Source of the DNA: Dyadobacter bucti
GTDB lineage: Bacteria; Bacteroidota; Bacteroidia; Cytophagales; Spirosomataceae
DNA: 64,000 nt
Assembly: GCF_005869225.1 (NCBI RefSeq)
Contig: NZ_SWFP01000014.1
Coordinates: forward strand, 1 to 64,000
Direction of reading: 5' to 3'
The position numbers were made by a program, and so were the translations under genes. Each line of letters begins with the position of its first letter. Position 1 is the first letter of the stretch. Under the pieces are notes generated by a model. The model did no database searches. It saw only the letters and a list, made by a program, of their open reading frames with translations, and was not told the origin of the DNA. This document shows positions 6,389 to 15,595 of this stretch, one piece after another.

Positions 6389-9300
6389 GTGATCCGCTTC
6401 CTGCTTTTCCTCATCACCGCATTATGTTTATTGCCAAAGCCCTGCCGTGCTCAGCTCTCGGACTTCAACGTCCAGCTCCTGGACGAAGGGGACGGAATCC
6501 GTACGTCCAACGTACTGAAAATGGTGAAGGACAGGCAGGGATTTTTGTGGCTGCTTTCGCCACGTTATCTGCAGCGGTTTGACGGTCAGAATTTAAAGCG
6601 TTTCGACATACAGGGCGAAGATCTGCTCGACATAGCAGTTGACCTGGAAGGGCGGATATGGGTAAGCACTCAATCGTCGGTAAGATTATATATCAATGAT
6701 TATAAAGGCTTTAAAAACATCGGGATAGAAGGGCCCTTACCGACAAAATTCAATGTCATACAGGTATCATCCGATAATAAGGTATGGATTATCAGCGGCA
6801 AAGGGCTGTTTGTGTACGAACCGGTAGCAGGGGTTTTCAGACATCACGTGATCGCAAGCCTTCCCAACCAGCTTTTTTACAGAAAAATATTCCAGAAGCT
6901 GGGCGACGAGTACTTTTTAGGCGACACACATACATTGTTTTCGTATAATACCAAAACAAAAAGAGTCAGGAGCATCGCATTCGAGTCGGTCTCGGTGATC
7001 GCTCCATTTTCGCCCGATATTATATGGGCCACAAATGCCCGGTTGCAAATATTCGAGCTGAACTTCAAAACAGGTAAGGTAACACCCATCTCAATGGGCA
7101 GGTTTGCTCCGAAACTAGCTTACCCATTCCTGGAAATCAACACGATCATTCCCCTCGATCATCCTGAATATCTGATCAATACAAGCCAGGGGTGTTTTAA
7201 ATACAACAGGACCTCCGGTATTTTCACCAAAGCTACACTCTACCATTACGGCAGCGAACTTGCCAACAATGAAATTTATACGAGCTACTACGACAATGAC
7301 AAAATACTGTGGATGCTCGGGCAGCAGGGGATCATTTTTTTTCGCCCTCAATGGCATACTATCAGCTGGCTCCGGAGTTACAGTCCGAAAGGCAGCGGCT
7401 GGAATAACAATATTCGGGACATAGCGGGCGATCATGAGGGAAACATCTGGCTTGCAACGGCAGCCGGTATTTCACAACTTGATCCCCGTAGCGGAAAAGT
7501 CAAATCGTTCCATCCGGACAGTCATCCATTCAGCACATTTCAATTTCCGACAGTTCAGGGGCTCGTTTTCGACGGTAAAAATCTGATCCTCGGGCCCGGT
7601 GCGGGAGGACCATTGATATTCAGCCCTGAATCCCAGAAGTTTGAGAAACCGGTTTTCCCACCCGGGCAGACAGGTTTGCGCCTAAAGACCAAAACGGATC
7701 TGGACTACATCTATTCCATTTATACCCTTGCCGACGGGAATCACCTGGTACTAGCGGATGCGTCCTGCTATCTGATCGAAAAAGATACTTACAAGATTAG
7801 AGAAGCCAGTTTTAAAGGTTCAGATTATATCGGCCAGACTGCCTCTCAGGATCAAACGGGACATATCTGGATCGGCACTTTCAAAGGACTACTGTACCTG
7901 GACAAGAATTTGAGGACTGTACAAAGTGATACAACATTTTTCCCGAGCAGGCTTGTCACCGCACTGCTCACCAGAAACGATTCCACGGTCTGGGCCGGAA
8001 GTGTTGGTATTTATGAAGTAACGACGACAGCCAGGGGCCTGATAAAAAAAAGGATTTTGCCCGAACTTGACAATCAGCAGATAACGGTTTTATACCAGGA
8101 TAAAACAGGCAATATATGGATCGGCGCGGATGACGGGCTGTACCGGTACAGTGAGAAGGATAAAAAGCTGGAATGGTTTGATATCTGGGACAATGTACAG
8201 AACAAGCAGTTGAATCCGGGAAGTTTGTATGAATCGAAAAATGGCATGGTTTATATGGGCGGAAATAATGGCCTTAACTATTTTGAGCCGCTCAAGATCA
8301 AGTCCCGCAGACAGGACCTCAATGTCCTGATCACCGGTGCACGGATCAACCAGGATGATTCCCTGTTCCAGCTTTACAAAACTGAAAGCCTGAGACAAAT
8401 GCAAGGCGGCAACATTCTGAAAAGTCAGCCTACACTGAACGAAAAACCATTGGCCTTAGACTGGCACCAGAATTCCGTGGAAATCCGGTACGTTACGACC
8501 TATTTTCAAAACACGCAGAAACTAAAGTACCGCTACCGGCTTACGGGCCTGGATACAAGCTGGGTCGCCAACGGTCGTAACAATAGCGTTCGGTTTTCGT
8601 CACTTGCTCCTGGAAACTATAGCTTCAGCGTAGCTGCCAGCCTCGACGGAATTACCTGGAATGAAACACGCCAGCCTTTCCTTTTTTCAATTTCCCCTCC
8701 GATCTGGAAAAGAGCATGGTTTATTATACTGGCTTTGCTTATTTCAGGCAGCGGCGGCTACTATCTGTTTCGCAGCCGGGTAAAAACGATCCAGCGGCAG
8801 CAAGCAAAGCTTTATGCATTACAAAACAAGGCCAATGCGCTTGAAAAGGAAAAGGTACTGGCGATGTACGAAAGCCTGAAACAGCAACTCAACCCTCATT
8901 TTCTTTTCAATTCCCTTACCTCTCTCGACAGCCTGATATGGCTCGATGCAAAAATGGCCAGCACTTTTCTGGACGAACTTAGCAGAACTTACAGGTATAT
9001 CCTGAAAAACCGTGAAAATGAACTGGTATCCCTGTCGGATGAACTTGAGTTCGCCCAGAATTATGTCAAGCTTCAGAAAACACGTTTCGGGGAAAGATTA
9101 CTGGTTAATATCGATGTGCCGGAAGATTCCAATCATCTTAAAATTGCGCCGGTGACATTACAGAACCTGATCGAGAACGCCATCAAACACAATGTCATGG
9201 GCTATGATTCCCCTTTGGAAATCGACATTTTTATTGAGGATGAAATGCTCGTGATCCACAATAATGTGAACAAGAAGAACTTTGTAGAAACCAGCAACCG

Positions 9301-9406
9301 GCAGGGATTGAACAACCTGGTATCCCTGTACAGGTACCTCTCGCCCCGCCCGGTAGAGATCATTGAAAAAGCATCGAGCTTCACCGTAAAAATACCTTTG
9401 GTATAA
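6389..9406 (+). CDS. Propeller-type sensor histidine kinase (LytS-like catalytic core)
   Basis: A 1005-residue membrane sensor. After a signal sequence (cut near CRA-Q) come periplasmic two-component-regulator propeller repeats to about 690 ('GNIWLATAAGISQL', 'GHIWIGTFKGLLYL', 'GNIWIGADDGLYRY'), a Y_Y_Y domain (about 690-770), one transmembrane helix (about 775-792), a short coiled coil, and a His_kinase/HATPase core. The phosphoacceptor is His837 in NPHFLFN, and the N box is NLIENAIKHN. The start is GTG: the nearby ATG at 6381 runs into a stop after three codons. Related propeller kinases sense glycans; the ligand here is unknown. Confidence 0.93.
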   Translation: MIRFLLFLITALCLLPKPCRAQLSDFNVQLLDEGDGIRTSNVLKMVKDRQGFLWLLSPRYLQRFDGQNLKRFDIQGEDLLDIAVDLEGRIWVSTQSSVRLYINDYKGFKNIGIEGPLPTKFNVIQVSSDNKVWIISGKGLFVYEPVAGVFRHHVIASLPNQLFYRKIFQKLGDEYFLGDTHTLFSYNTKTKRVRSIAFESVSVIAPFSPDIIWATNARLQIFELNFKTGKVTPISMGRFAPKLAYPFLEINTIIPLDHPEYLINTSQGCFKYNRTSGIFTKATLYHYGSELANNEIYTSYYDNDKILWMLGQQGIIFFRPQWHTISWLRSYSPKGSGWNNNIRDIAGDHEGNIWLATAAGISQLDPRSGKVKSFHPDSHPFSTFQFPTVQGLVFDGKNLILGPGAGGPLIFSPESQKFEKPVFPPGQTGLRLKTKTDLDYIYSIYTLADGNHLVLADASCYLIEKDTYKIREASFKGSDYIGQTASQDQTGHIWIGTFKGLLYLDKNLRTVQSDTTFFPSRLVTALLTRNDSTVWAGSVGIYEVTTTARGLIKKRILPELDNQQITVLYQDKTGNIWIGADDGLYRYSEKDKKLEWFDIWDNVQNKQLNPGSLYESKNGMVYMGGNNGLNYFEPLKIKSRRQDLNVLITGARINQDDSLFQLYKTESLRQMQGGNILKSQPTLNEKPLALDWHQNSVEIRYVTTYFQNTQKLKYRYRLTGLDTSWVANGRNNSVRFSSLAPGNYSFSVAASLDGITWNETRQPFLFSISPPIWKRAWFIILALLISGSGGYYLFRSRVKTIQRQQAKLYALQNKANALEKEKVLAMYESLKQQLNPHFLFNSLTSLDSLIWLDAKMASTFLDELSRTYRYILKNRENELVSLSDELEFAQNYVKLQKTRFGERLLVNIDVPEDSNHLKIAPVTLQNLIENAIKHNVMGYDSPLEIDIFIEDEMLVIHNNVNKKNFVETSNRQGLNNLVSLYRYLSPRPVEIIEKASSFTVKIPLV

Positions 9407-9410
9407 TCTG

Positions 9411-10289
9411 CTATTCAATGGTCTGAAAAAACGCGTAGAGAGAAGATAGTTCCTTGTCTTCATACTGAGCGGTCATTTTCCAGGGCATGTCATCGCTGTT
9501 CATCTGATGTCCCGATGGAGTTTTTCCTGTCCGTAAGGTATTGATAAATTGTTCTTTCGTCCATTTGCCAACGTTTCCGGAGAGAGACAGATCGGGCACC
9601 GGCGGTAATCCCGGAGCCAGCGGATCGCCTCCTTTGAAATCCGCCCGGTGACAGCCACTGCATGAAATCGCCAGATACTTTCCCTGGACAGCTCCTTCTG
9701 CCGTATCAATTTCTGCAACCATGGCTTTGGCATGGTCGATCTTTTCTACCGAAAGCAAAGGCATTTTGTCCAGATAACCCATTACCTTGGCAACAGGACC
9801 TAAATCGATGGCCGGAAGCTCGTGATCTACAGAAGGTACTGTCTGGCAAAAAGCAATAATTGCCGCCATATCCTGGGCCGATAACAGTGTTGTTTCGTGT
9901 GAAGGCATAAAGATCAGCGGGCGGCCAGTTTTATCAATACCATGGCGCAGCGCAGTTACCCAGTCAGCGGTTGAATAATTGTCCGGAAGCCCGCCTTTAC
10001 CACGCGTAAGATTGGAAGCAGGCAGCCTGCCTACGGCTCCGTCGTCGATCATAATTTTCCCGCTCAGATCGGCTCCGTGACAATCCTGACATCCTTTGAT
10101 CGCAACCAGGTGCTTACCCCTCGCCAGTGTAGCGCTGTCAGAAGTAATTTCGAGACTTTCCTTTGCAAAAGCGTAGTTTTTACGAATACGGCCGTTGATA
10201 CTGAAAGTTGCCACCGCATATCCTATGCCCAGAAGGGACAGGACGGAGAGCAATGCGATCCCCGTCCATTTGAATATTTTACGTATCAT
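9411..10289 (-). CDS. Dihaem cytochrome c
   Basis: A 292-residue membrane-anchored cytochrome with an N-terminal transmembrane helix (about 8-28) and two c-type haem motifs, C67QDCH71 and C210SGCH214. Met128 (IFMPS) and the Met of DDMPWK are likely sixth ligands. The two halves resemble the tandem cytochrome domains of dehydrogenase-associated cytochromes, so it is probably a periplasmic electron carrier. It lies 2 bp downstream of the YceI gene, indicating one transcript. Confidence 0.9.
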   Translation of the reverse strand: MIRKIFKWTGIALLSVLSLLGIGYAVATFSINGRIRKNYAFAKESLEITSDSATLARGKHLVAIKGCQDCHGADLSGKIMIDDGAVGRLPASNLTRGKGGLPDNYSTADWVTALRHGIDKTGRPLIFMPSHETTLLSAQDMAAIIAFCQTVPSVDHELPAIDLGPVAKVMGYLDKMPLLSVEKIDHAKAMVAEIDTAEGAVQGKYLAISCSGCHRADFKGGDPLAPGLPPVPDLSLSGNVGKWTKEQFINTLRTGKTPSGHQMNSDDMPWKMTAQYEDKELSSLYAFFQTIE

Positions 10290-10291
10290 AA

Positions 10292-10912
10292 CTATTTCCT
10301 GTTTCCGGAAAGTTTCAGATGCACATCGATCAGCGACTCGATTTGGTTTTCGTCCGGCAGCGTTTCGTCACTGGCGTAAGTCATTCCCCACAGGGTGCGG
10401 TCAAATTTCAGTTTTCCTTCCGCCATCAGCTGATCGCCCGTCAGGGTAACCTTTGCAGGAAAGCTTACCGGGTTAGTTTTCCCCAGGATCGTCAGCGAAC
10501 CTTTGATCTGGTAATTGGCCCCGGGAATGTCGCCGTCACTGGTGCCGGTATATGTTGTCACATCCGTAATTTCAAATTTGACCTCGGGATGCAGCGCCAT
10601 ATTGAAAAAATCGGAGCTCTGGAGGTGATGTACCAGCTGCTGTTTCAGCTCGTCTGTAGGCAGGTTGAGATTGACAATCGAAGAAACCGGAATCGTAAAT
10701 GATCCGCCCGAAATTTTTCCATCGCGGACAGTCAGGTTTTCACTTTTCACGGCAATGGTTCCTTCGTTGAAATAACCTGTTTTCAGATATCCCTTCCACC
10801 GGGCATTCGATTGTTCCGTATCAAGCTTGTAAACAGAAGTCTCTACATCACGGTCATCACAGTTCCATAACACGGCTGTCATGGCTAAAAAGGCAATAAT
10901 TTTAATTTTCAT
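10292..10912 (-). CDS. YceI family lipoprotein
   Basis: About 206 residues from the ATG at 10912; the longer upstream reading frame (to 10999) precedes a clear lipoprotein signal (MKIKIIAFLAMTAVLWNC) and is probably untranslated. The body is the YceI lipocalin-like barrel ('TEQSNARWKGYLKTGYFNEGTI', 'LTVRDGKISGGSF', 'GSLTILGKTNPVSFPA'), which binds isoprenoid-type lipids in characterised members. First gene of an operon with the dihaem cytochrome, so it may carry a quinone-like lipid for that electron carrier (inference). Confidence 0.88.
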   Translation of the reverse strand: MKIKIIAFLAMTAVLWNCDDRDVETSVYKLDTEQSNARWKGYLKTGYFNEGTIAVKSENLTVRDGKISGGSFTIPVSSIVNLNLPTDELKQQLVHHLQSSDFFNMALHPEVKFEITDVTTYTGTSDGDIPGANYQIKGSLTILGKTNPVSFPAKVTLTGDQLMAEGKLKFDRTLWGMTYASDETLPDENQIESLIDVHLKLSGNRK

Positions 10913-11040
10913 GGCTGTTAATAATAAATGTTTGACCCTGCAAAATTCGCCGACAGAGATCGATAACAGCCTACGCAAAAAGGATAAGAATCTACGCAAA
11001 AAGGATTTTGTTGGTTAAGCCGGCACAATGACGCGCACAA

Positions 11041-11180
11041 GCTGGTGCGAAGCTCTGCTTCGTACCCTATATTCCAAGGCCTCCGGCCGGCGGGAGAGCT
11101 GACACCTGCCAGAGGCCTTGGAATAGGCGGCGCAAAGCTGAGCTTCGCGCCATTCTCAGACCAAGCTGAACTTCGCGCCA
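11041..11180. repeat. Interspersed palindromic repeat with GGCCTCCGGCC core (copy 1)
   Basis: Holds GAAGCTCTGCTTC, ATTCCAAGGCCTCCGGCCGG, the inverted CCAGAGGCCTTGGAATA, and AAGCTGAGCTTCGCGCC followed by a second AAGCTGAACTTCGCGCC. The arms can fold into nested hairpins. A second copy is at 30358-30518. The rest of the 10913-11231 gap shows nothing else. Confidence 0.65.
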
Positions 11181-11231
11181 TTTGCTGGCACGGGAATTGT
11201 TTTAAAAACGTTATTACCAAAAACCTCTGTT

Positions 11232-12428
11232 ATGCAAATATTGTCTGGCGTTGGCCGATCAAAGTACATCCCTCTTCTCATTTTATTTGCGCTCGCCATT
11301 TTCCAATCCTGTAAAAAAGACCCTGATACCATGACCAATCAGGAGCTTTATAAAGCACTCAGCAAAGAGAAAAACTACTCGAAAATCCTGGATTTTGCCC
11401 GCGATGCAGGGATCGACACCACCAAATTTGCGTACACCGAAAAGAATACCCCAGTATTTGCCCTGTTGGAAGAGGTCGGTTTTGGGCACAAGCCTGATCT
11501 GAGATATACAGAGAAAAAAATCCAGGCGGATACGGTTGTACTTCGCGCGGCCGCCGTCCAGCTTGTAAAGGGGAAATCCGTGGAAGAGGTGATGGAACAG
11601 CTGGAACCTGTTTTTCCAGTGTATAATCACCTTAAAGTGCATTACAAACGCCTTTTATCCGAAAACAAAAAAGACAGTGCGGCCGTGGTTGCAAACTCAT
11701 TGAATGCTTACCGCTGGATTCACCGACAGTCAAAAGGGTCCCCTCGTTTTGTGATGGTCAATATCCGGGGCGCATACCTAACTGCTATGGATTCGGCAGG
11801 AAAGAATGTGTTATCTATGCGGACAGTGGTAGGCAAGCAAGACACACAAACGCCCACTATTGACACTTATGCAACCAGCATTGTGACGCACCCCTATTGG
11901 AATGTGCCGAAAAGCATCGCAATCAAGGAAATATTCCCAAAAGCTGCGAGCGATCCCGAATATCTTTCCAGAAACCGGATCGAGATCATTGATACAAAAG
12001 GGGAAGCGGTGAACCCCGAAGATGTGGATTGGGAAGAATTAACTGCTGAAAAATTTCCTTACAGGTTTCGCCAGGAAACGGGCGGAGACAATTCACTCGG
12101 ACTATTGAAAGTGGAAATCAAAAACCCCCTCGCTATTTATCTGCATGATACCAATGCACGGTATCTGTTTAAAAGCAATCAGCGATGGAGAAGTCATGGC
12201 TGCGTAAGGGTTCAGCACCCGACAGAGCTTGCTAATTACATGGCGGGTACGAAGTTGCTGGATAACGATTTTCTGACCGAGCCGGACACCGTCTCTATCC
12301 CGCCGAAATGGCACAAACTGAAAGCGCGGATACCCGTTTTCCTGTTTTATCTCGGTGCCGACTGTAATGAAAAAGGGGACCTGCTTTATTTTGCAGACGT
12401 GTATAAAAGAGGATTACCCAAGGTCTGA
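11232..12428 (+). CDS. L,D-transpeptidase (YkuD fold) lipoprotein
   Basis: A 398-residue exported protein with lipobox IFQSC near residue 27. The YkuD catalytic domain occupies about 170-360 and ends in the active-site signature S321-H-G-C324-V-R-V. The N-terminal part resembles the helical region of YcbB-type enzymes. These enzymes form 3-3 peptidoglycan crosslinks or attach proteins to peptidoglycan in the periplasm. Its last 43 bp overlap the 3' end of a second, different L,D-transpeptidase on the other strand. Confidence 0.9.
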   Translation: MQILSGVGRSKYIPLLILFALAIFQSCKKDPDTMTNQELYKALSKEKNYSKILDFARDAGIDTTKFAYTEKNTPVFALLEEVGFGHKPDLRYTEKKIQADTVVLRAAAVQLVKGKSVEEVMEQLEPVFPVYNHLKVHYKRLLSENKKDSAAVVANSLNAYRWIHRQSKGSPRFVMVNIRGAYLTAMDSAGKNVLSMRTVVGKQDTQTPTIDTYATSIVTHPYWNVPKSIAIKEIFPKAASDPEYLSRNRIEIIDTKGEAVNPEDVDWEELTAEKFPYRFRQETGGDNSLGLLKVEIKNPLAIYLHDTNARYLFKSNQRWRSHGCVRVQHPTELANYMAGTKLLDNDFLTEPDTVSIPPKWHKLKARIPVFLFYLGADCNEKGDLLYFADVYKRGLPKV

Positions 12429-13168
12429 TCTTCTTGATCGGAAAATAACCCGGACAATAAGCGGGAGGCTTTAAAGTAGGTCTGGTCGGGAGAATAAATA
12501 AAAAGGCCCGCACCGTTGTACAACATATTGATCAGCTTTTTAGAATCGGCGATGGAAACGGCAGGACATCCCTGACTTCTACCGAGCCTGCCCGTATTTT
12601 TAATAAAATCTTCACTTACATAATCCGCTCCGTGCATCACAATAGCACGGCTGAAAGCCTGGTCATTGATTCCTTTCTCAACACCTTCAAGCCTGAGCGA
12701 AAGCCCGTGCTTGCCCTGATAGGTCCCCAAAGTTTTGTAAAATCCGAGGCTGGACTGATAGGAAGAGTTTTTATTGGAAAAACGCTCGGCAAACTCCTGT
12801 CCCGAGTTCCTGCCGTGGGCAACATAAGTGTTCAACACCAGTTTCTTTCTGATCAGGTCAATGACATAAAGCCTTTTCTTCCGCGACGACTGGCTGAAAT
12901 CTGCAATGGCCATCATCGGATTATTAAGGTTCATTTTTTGAAAACCAAACCACGCACACCTGAAAGCCGCCAGCGAAAGTCCCTGGCTTTTCAGATCAAG
13001 CGAATCGTAGAGGGCAACCCACGATGGTTTTGGTGCGACAGAATCCACCCTAGCAACAGCCGGTCTGGAGTTTGAAGAAAAATATGGGGAAGAGTTAAAC
13101 TGGTAAAGTCCGAAGGAAACGGTAAGCGCCACTACTACTGCAACATAAACTGCCAAAGCCTTTGTCAT
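12386..13168 (-). CDS. Murein L,D-transpeptidase catalytic domain family protein
   Basis: A 260-residue protein with an N-terminal transmembrane or signal segment (about 3-22). The domain is the second YkuD-like subfamily, recognised by 'YVIDL..KKLVLNTYVAHGRNSG', 'AIVMHGADYVSE' (His179) and GRSQGC201PAV with the catalytic Cys. It is periplasmic, with a probable role in peptidoglycan remodelling. It is convergent with, and overlaps by 43 bp, the L,D-transpeptidase ending at 12428, so both mRNAs have complementary 3' ends. Confidence 0.9.
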   Translation of the reverse strand: MTKALAVYVAVVVALTVSFGLYQFNSSPYFSSNSRPAVARVDSVAPKPSWVALYDSLDLKSQGLSLAAFRCAWFGFQKMNLNNPMMAIADFSQSSRKKRLYVIDLIRKKLVLNTYVAHGRNSGQEFAERFSNKNSSYQSSLGFYKTLGTYQGKHGLSLRLEGVEKGINDQAFSRAIVMHGADYVSEDFIKNTGRLGRSQGCPAVSIADSKKLINMLYNGAGLFIYSPDQTYFKASRLLSGLFSDQEDQTLGNPLLYTSAK

Positions 13169-13342
13169 TTCGAATAGTTTAATTGAAAAATCTACTATAT
13201 CTTATTTAAAAGGAGGTACCTGGATAAACAGCTCGCTTTGCTAAAATGGTTCCTGAGCAGGCGTTTCACCGTTTGTAAACGGCAATTTTATACATAGTAA
13301 CTATCTAACTTTAAGTCGATTATAAATTTACATTATATTGAC

Positions 13343-14200
13343 TCATTTCTTTTCAATACCCGCAAGTACCCGACCGATGTCATTGGCGCGGCTCATAAAA
13401 TTGAGACTGGTTTTGAGGTCTTCTTTATCGATGGCATCCTTGAATTTTTTCAATAACTCAATGTAGTCCCCGAGCGCTTTTGAAACATTGATTTTATTCT
13501 GATCAAAAATGGGTGCCCACATCTGAGGAGAACTTTTTGCCAGACGCACCGTAGAAGAAAAGCCCGTGCTTGCCATATCAAAAATCGCTTTCTCGTCTTG
13601 CTCTTTGTCCAGAACAGTCAAACCCAGCGCAAAGGAACTGATATGGCTCAAATGGGACACATAGGCAAGATGCAGATCATGTTCAACCGGCTTCATGTAA
13701 TGTATCTTCATCCCTACATCAAAAAGAAACGTTTCTACCAGTCCCAGCGAGTCGGGGTGGCTTTTTTCCTTATCGCAGATAATGACGTTTTTGTATGTCA
13801 GCAATTCCTTAAAAGCTGCGCCCGGCCCCGAGTTTTCAGTCCCCGCCATGGGATGTACCGCCACAAACTGCTCCCGTTTCGGATGTGCATCTGCTATTTT
13901 GCAGATCAGCTCTTTGGTTGATCCAAGATCCATCAGCGTCCGTCCCGCAGGGATAATATCCAGCAGATGAGGCATTAATCCCGTAATTGCATCCACCGGT
14001 GTTGCCAGCACATTCAACTCTGAAATTGCCAATGCTTCTTCAAGGGAAACAATATCATCCACGATTCCTTTGGCAAGCGCAATTTTCTGATTAACCGACG
14101 AATTATCGACACCGACAAACTTAATATTCGGATATTTTTCACGAAGGCTTAAGGCAAACGATCCCCCAAGCAACCCAACACCTATTATACTGATTACCAT
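13343..14200 (-). CDS. tyrA: Prephenate dehydrogenase
   Basis: A 285-residue NAD(P)-dependent enzyme that converts prephenate to 4-hydroxyphenylpyruvate for tyrosine synthesis. It shows the Rossmann motif IIGVGLLGGS at 4-13, the 'DLGSTKELI' segment, and HPMAGTENSGPGAA, whose His is the catalytic residue of this family. There is no fused chorismate mutase or ACT domain. It lies 60 bp downstream of an aminotransferase gene on the same strand, a common Bacteroidota aromatic amino acid arrangement. Confidence 0.93.
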   Translation of the reverse strand: MVISIIGVGLLGGSFALSLREKYPNIKFVGVDNSSVNQKIALAKGIVDDIVSLEEALAISELNVLATPVDAITGLMPHLLDIIPAGRTLMDLGSTKELICKIADAHPKREQFVAVHPMAGTENSGPGAAFKELLTYKNVIICDKEKSHPDSLGLVETFLFDVGMKIHYMKPVEHDLHLAYVSHLSHISSFALGLTVLDKEQDEKAIFDMASTGFSSTVRLAKSSPQMWAPIFDQNKINVSKALGDYIELLKKFKDAIDKEDLKTSLNFMSRANDIGRVLAGIEKK

Positions 14201-14260
14201 AATCTTAAAAAATCAATCAAAACAAATAATCTCCCATTCGTCCCTCTCCTCCTTTCTCCC

Positions 14261-15418
14261 CTACCCCCTTATCCTCTCCACCGCCTCCCAAATCCTTTCC
14301 TTCGGCATGCAAAGCGATAAACGGATATAACGCTGCCCTTTGGGACCGAATATGAATCCGGGCGCAATGAAAACATGCTTTTCAACCAAGAGCTCGTTGA
14401 CCAGTTTTTCGGCAGATTCAACCGATTCAGGCAGCTTCCCCCAGAGGAACATACCTTCCTGATCCTTATTCCAGGTACAGCCGATCGTCGCCAAAAATGC
14501 CTCAGCAGCCTCTAAACGGCCCTGATAAACAGCATTTCGTGCATCGTGCCACTCGGTGGGGTTATTCAACGCAGCCACAGCAGCCTCCTGCAATGCCCAG
14601 AACATACCGGAGTCCACATTGCTTTTGATCGTCAGCACAGCATCGATATAGGGTTTCGCACCCGCCAGCCAGCCCAGCCGCCAGCCAGCCATATTATGTG
14701 ACTTACTCATCGAATTAAGCTCGATGGCCACCTCTTTGGCGCCATCAACCGACAGCAGGCTGATAGGTTCTTTTTTATTCAAAATCAGACTATACGGATT
14801 GTCGTGACAGAGCAGCACTTTATGCTTAGCGGCAAAAGCGACCGCCTGCTCGAACAATTCCCTGGTAGCCGGGGCGCCGGTAGGCATATGCGGATAGTTC
14901 AGCCAAATGATCTTGGTTTTTGGCGTCACCAAGGCTTCCATCGCTTCCCAGTCGGGCTGCCAGCCAAAGTTTTCCAGCAGCGGATACTCCTTCACCACCG
15001 CACCCACCATCTGGCTCACAGCACGGTAGGCAGGATACCCCAGCTCGGGCACCAGCACTTCGTCGCCCGGATCCAGAAAAGTAAGCGATATATGTGTAAT
15101 ACCCTCTTTCGAACCGATCAGCGGTAATATTTCAGTATTTGGATTTAATGTAACACCATAGATACGATAATAGAAATCTGCGATCGCATTGCGGAAAGCC
15201 TGGGTTCCGATGTACGGCTGATAGCCGTGGGCCTGTGGCTTTAACGCAGCCTGCGATAAAGTACTGAGTGTTTTTTCCGACGGCATCATATCCGGATTTC
15301 CAATTCCCAGATTGATCACATCATTTCCTTCGGCAACCAGTTTGCGTACTTCGGCCAGCTTTACGGAAAAGTAATATTCCGACGTTTGTTTTGTCCGCCG
15401 GGCGGTTTCTATTATCAT
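14261..15418 (-). CDS. PLP-dependent class I/II aminotransferase
   Basis: A 385-residue fold-type I aminotransferase. It shows 'NLGIGNPDMMPS' near the N-terminus, 'WLNYPHMPTGA', the D-x-P-Y segment 'CHDNPYS', the PLP lysine in NSMSKSHNMAGWRLGW, and 'GFIFGPKGQRYIRLSL' with the carboxylate-binding Arg. Next to tyrA, an aromatic or aspartate aminotransferase role in tyrosine and phenylalanine synthesis is likely (inference from context); LL-diaminopimelate aminotransferase is an alternative in this family. Confidence 0.9.
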   Translation of the reverse strand: MIIETARRTKQTSEYYFSVKLAEVRKLVAEGNDVINLGIGNPDMMPSEKTLSTLSQAALKPQAHGYQPYIGTQAFRNAIADFYYRIYGVTLNPNTEILPLIGSKEGITHISLTFLDPGDEVLVPELGYPAYRAVSQMVGAVVKEYPLLENFGWQPDWEAMEALVTPKTKIIWLNYPHMPTGAPATRELFEQAVAFAAKHKVLLCHDNPYSLILNKKEPISLLSVDGAKEVAIELNSMSKSHNMAGWRLGWLAGAKPYIDAVLTIKSNVDSGMFWALQEAAVAALNNPTEWHDARNAVYQGRLEAAEAFLATIGCTWNKDQEGMFLWGKLPESVESAEKLVNELLVEKHVFIAPGFIFGPKGQRYIRLSLCMPKERIWEAVERIRG

Positions 15419-15595
15419 TTATTCGTTGTTATTTTAAGCCAATTGCCATTAGCTCCAAGTTATCAGCCGCTCCTTCCTGAAAGCCAGGCCGAAACGGGGC
15501 GCAATTTACGATAAAAACAGATTATGTTAATTGCCGAAGGCCTCTGCATTGGCAAATGGTAACAATACAGCCCAAAATTCCTTTAACTTAGCAAT

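Noticed and set aside
15419..15595. Molybdate riboswitch upstream of modA
   Set aside because: The 177-bp gap shows no conserved stem arrangement that I can identify, and such riboswitches are not typical of this phylum.
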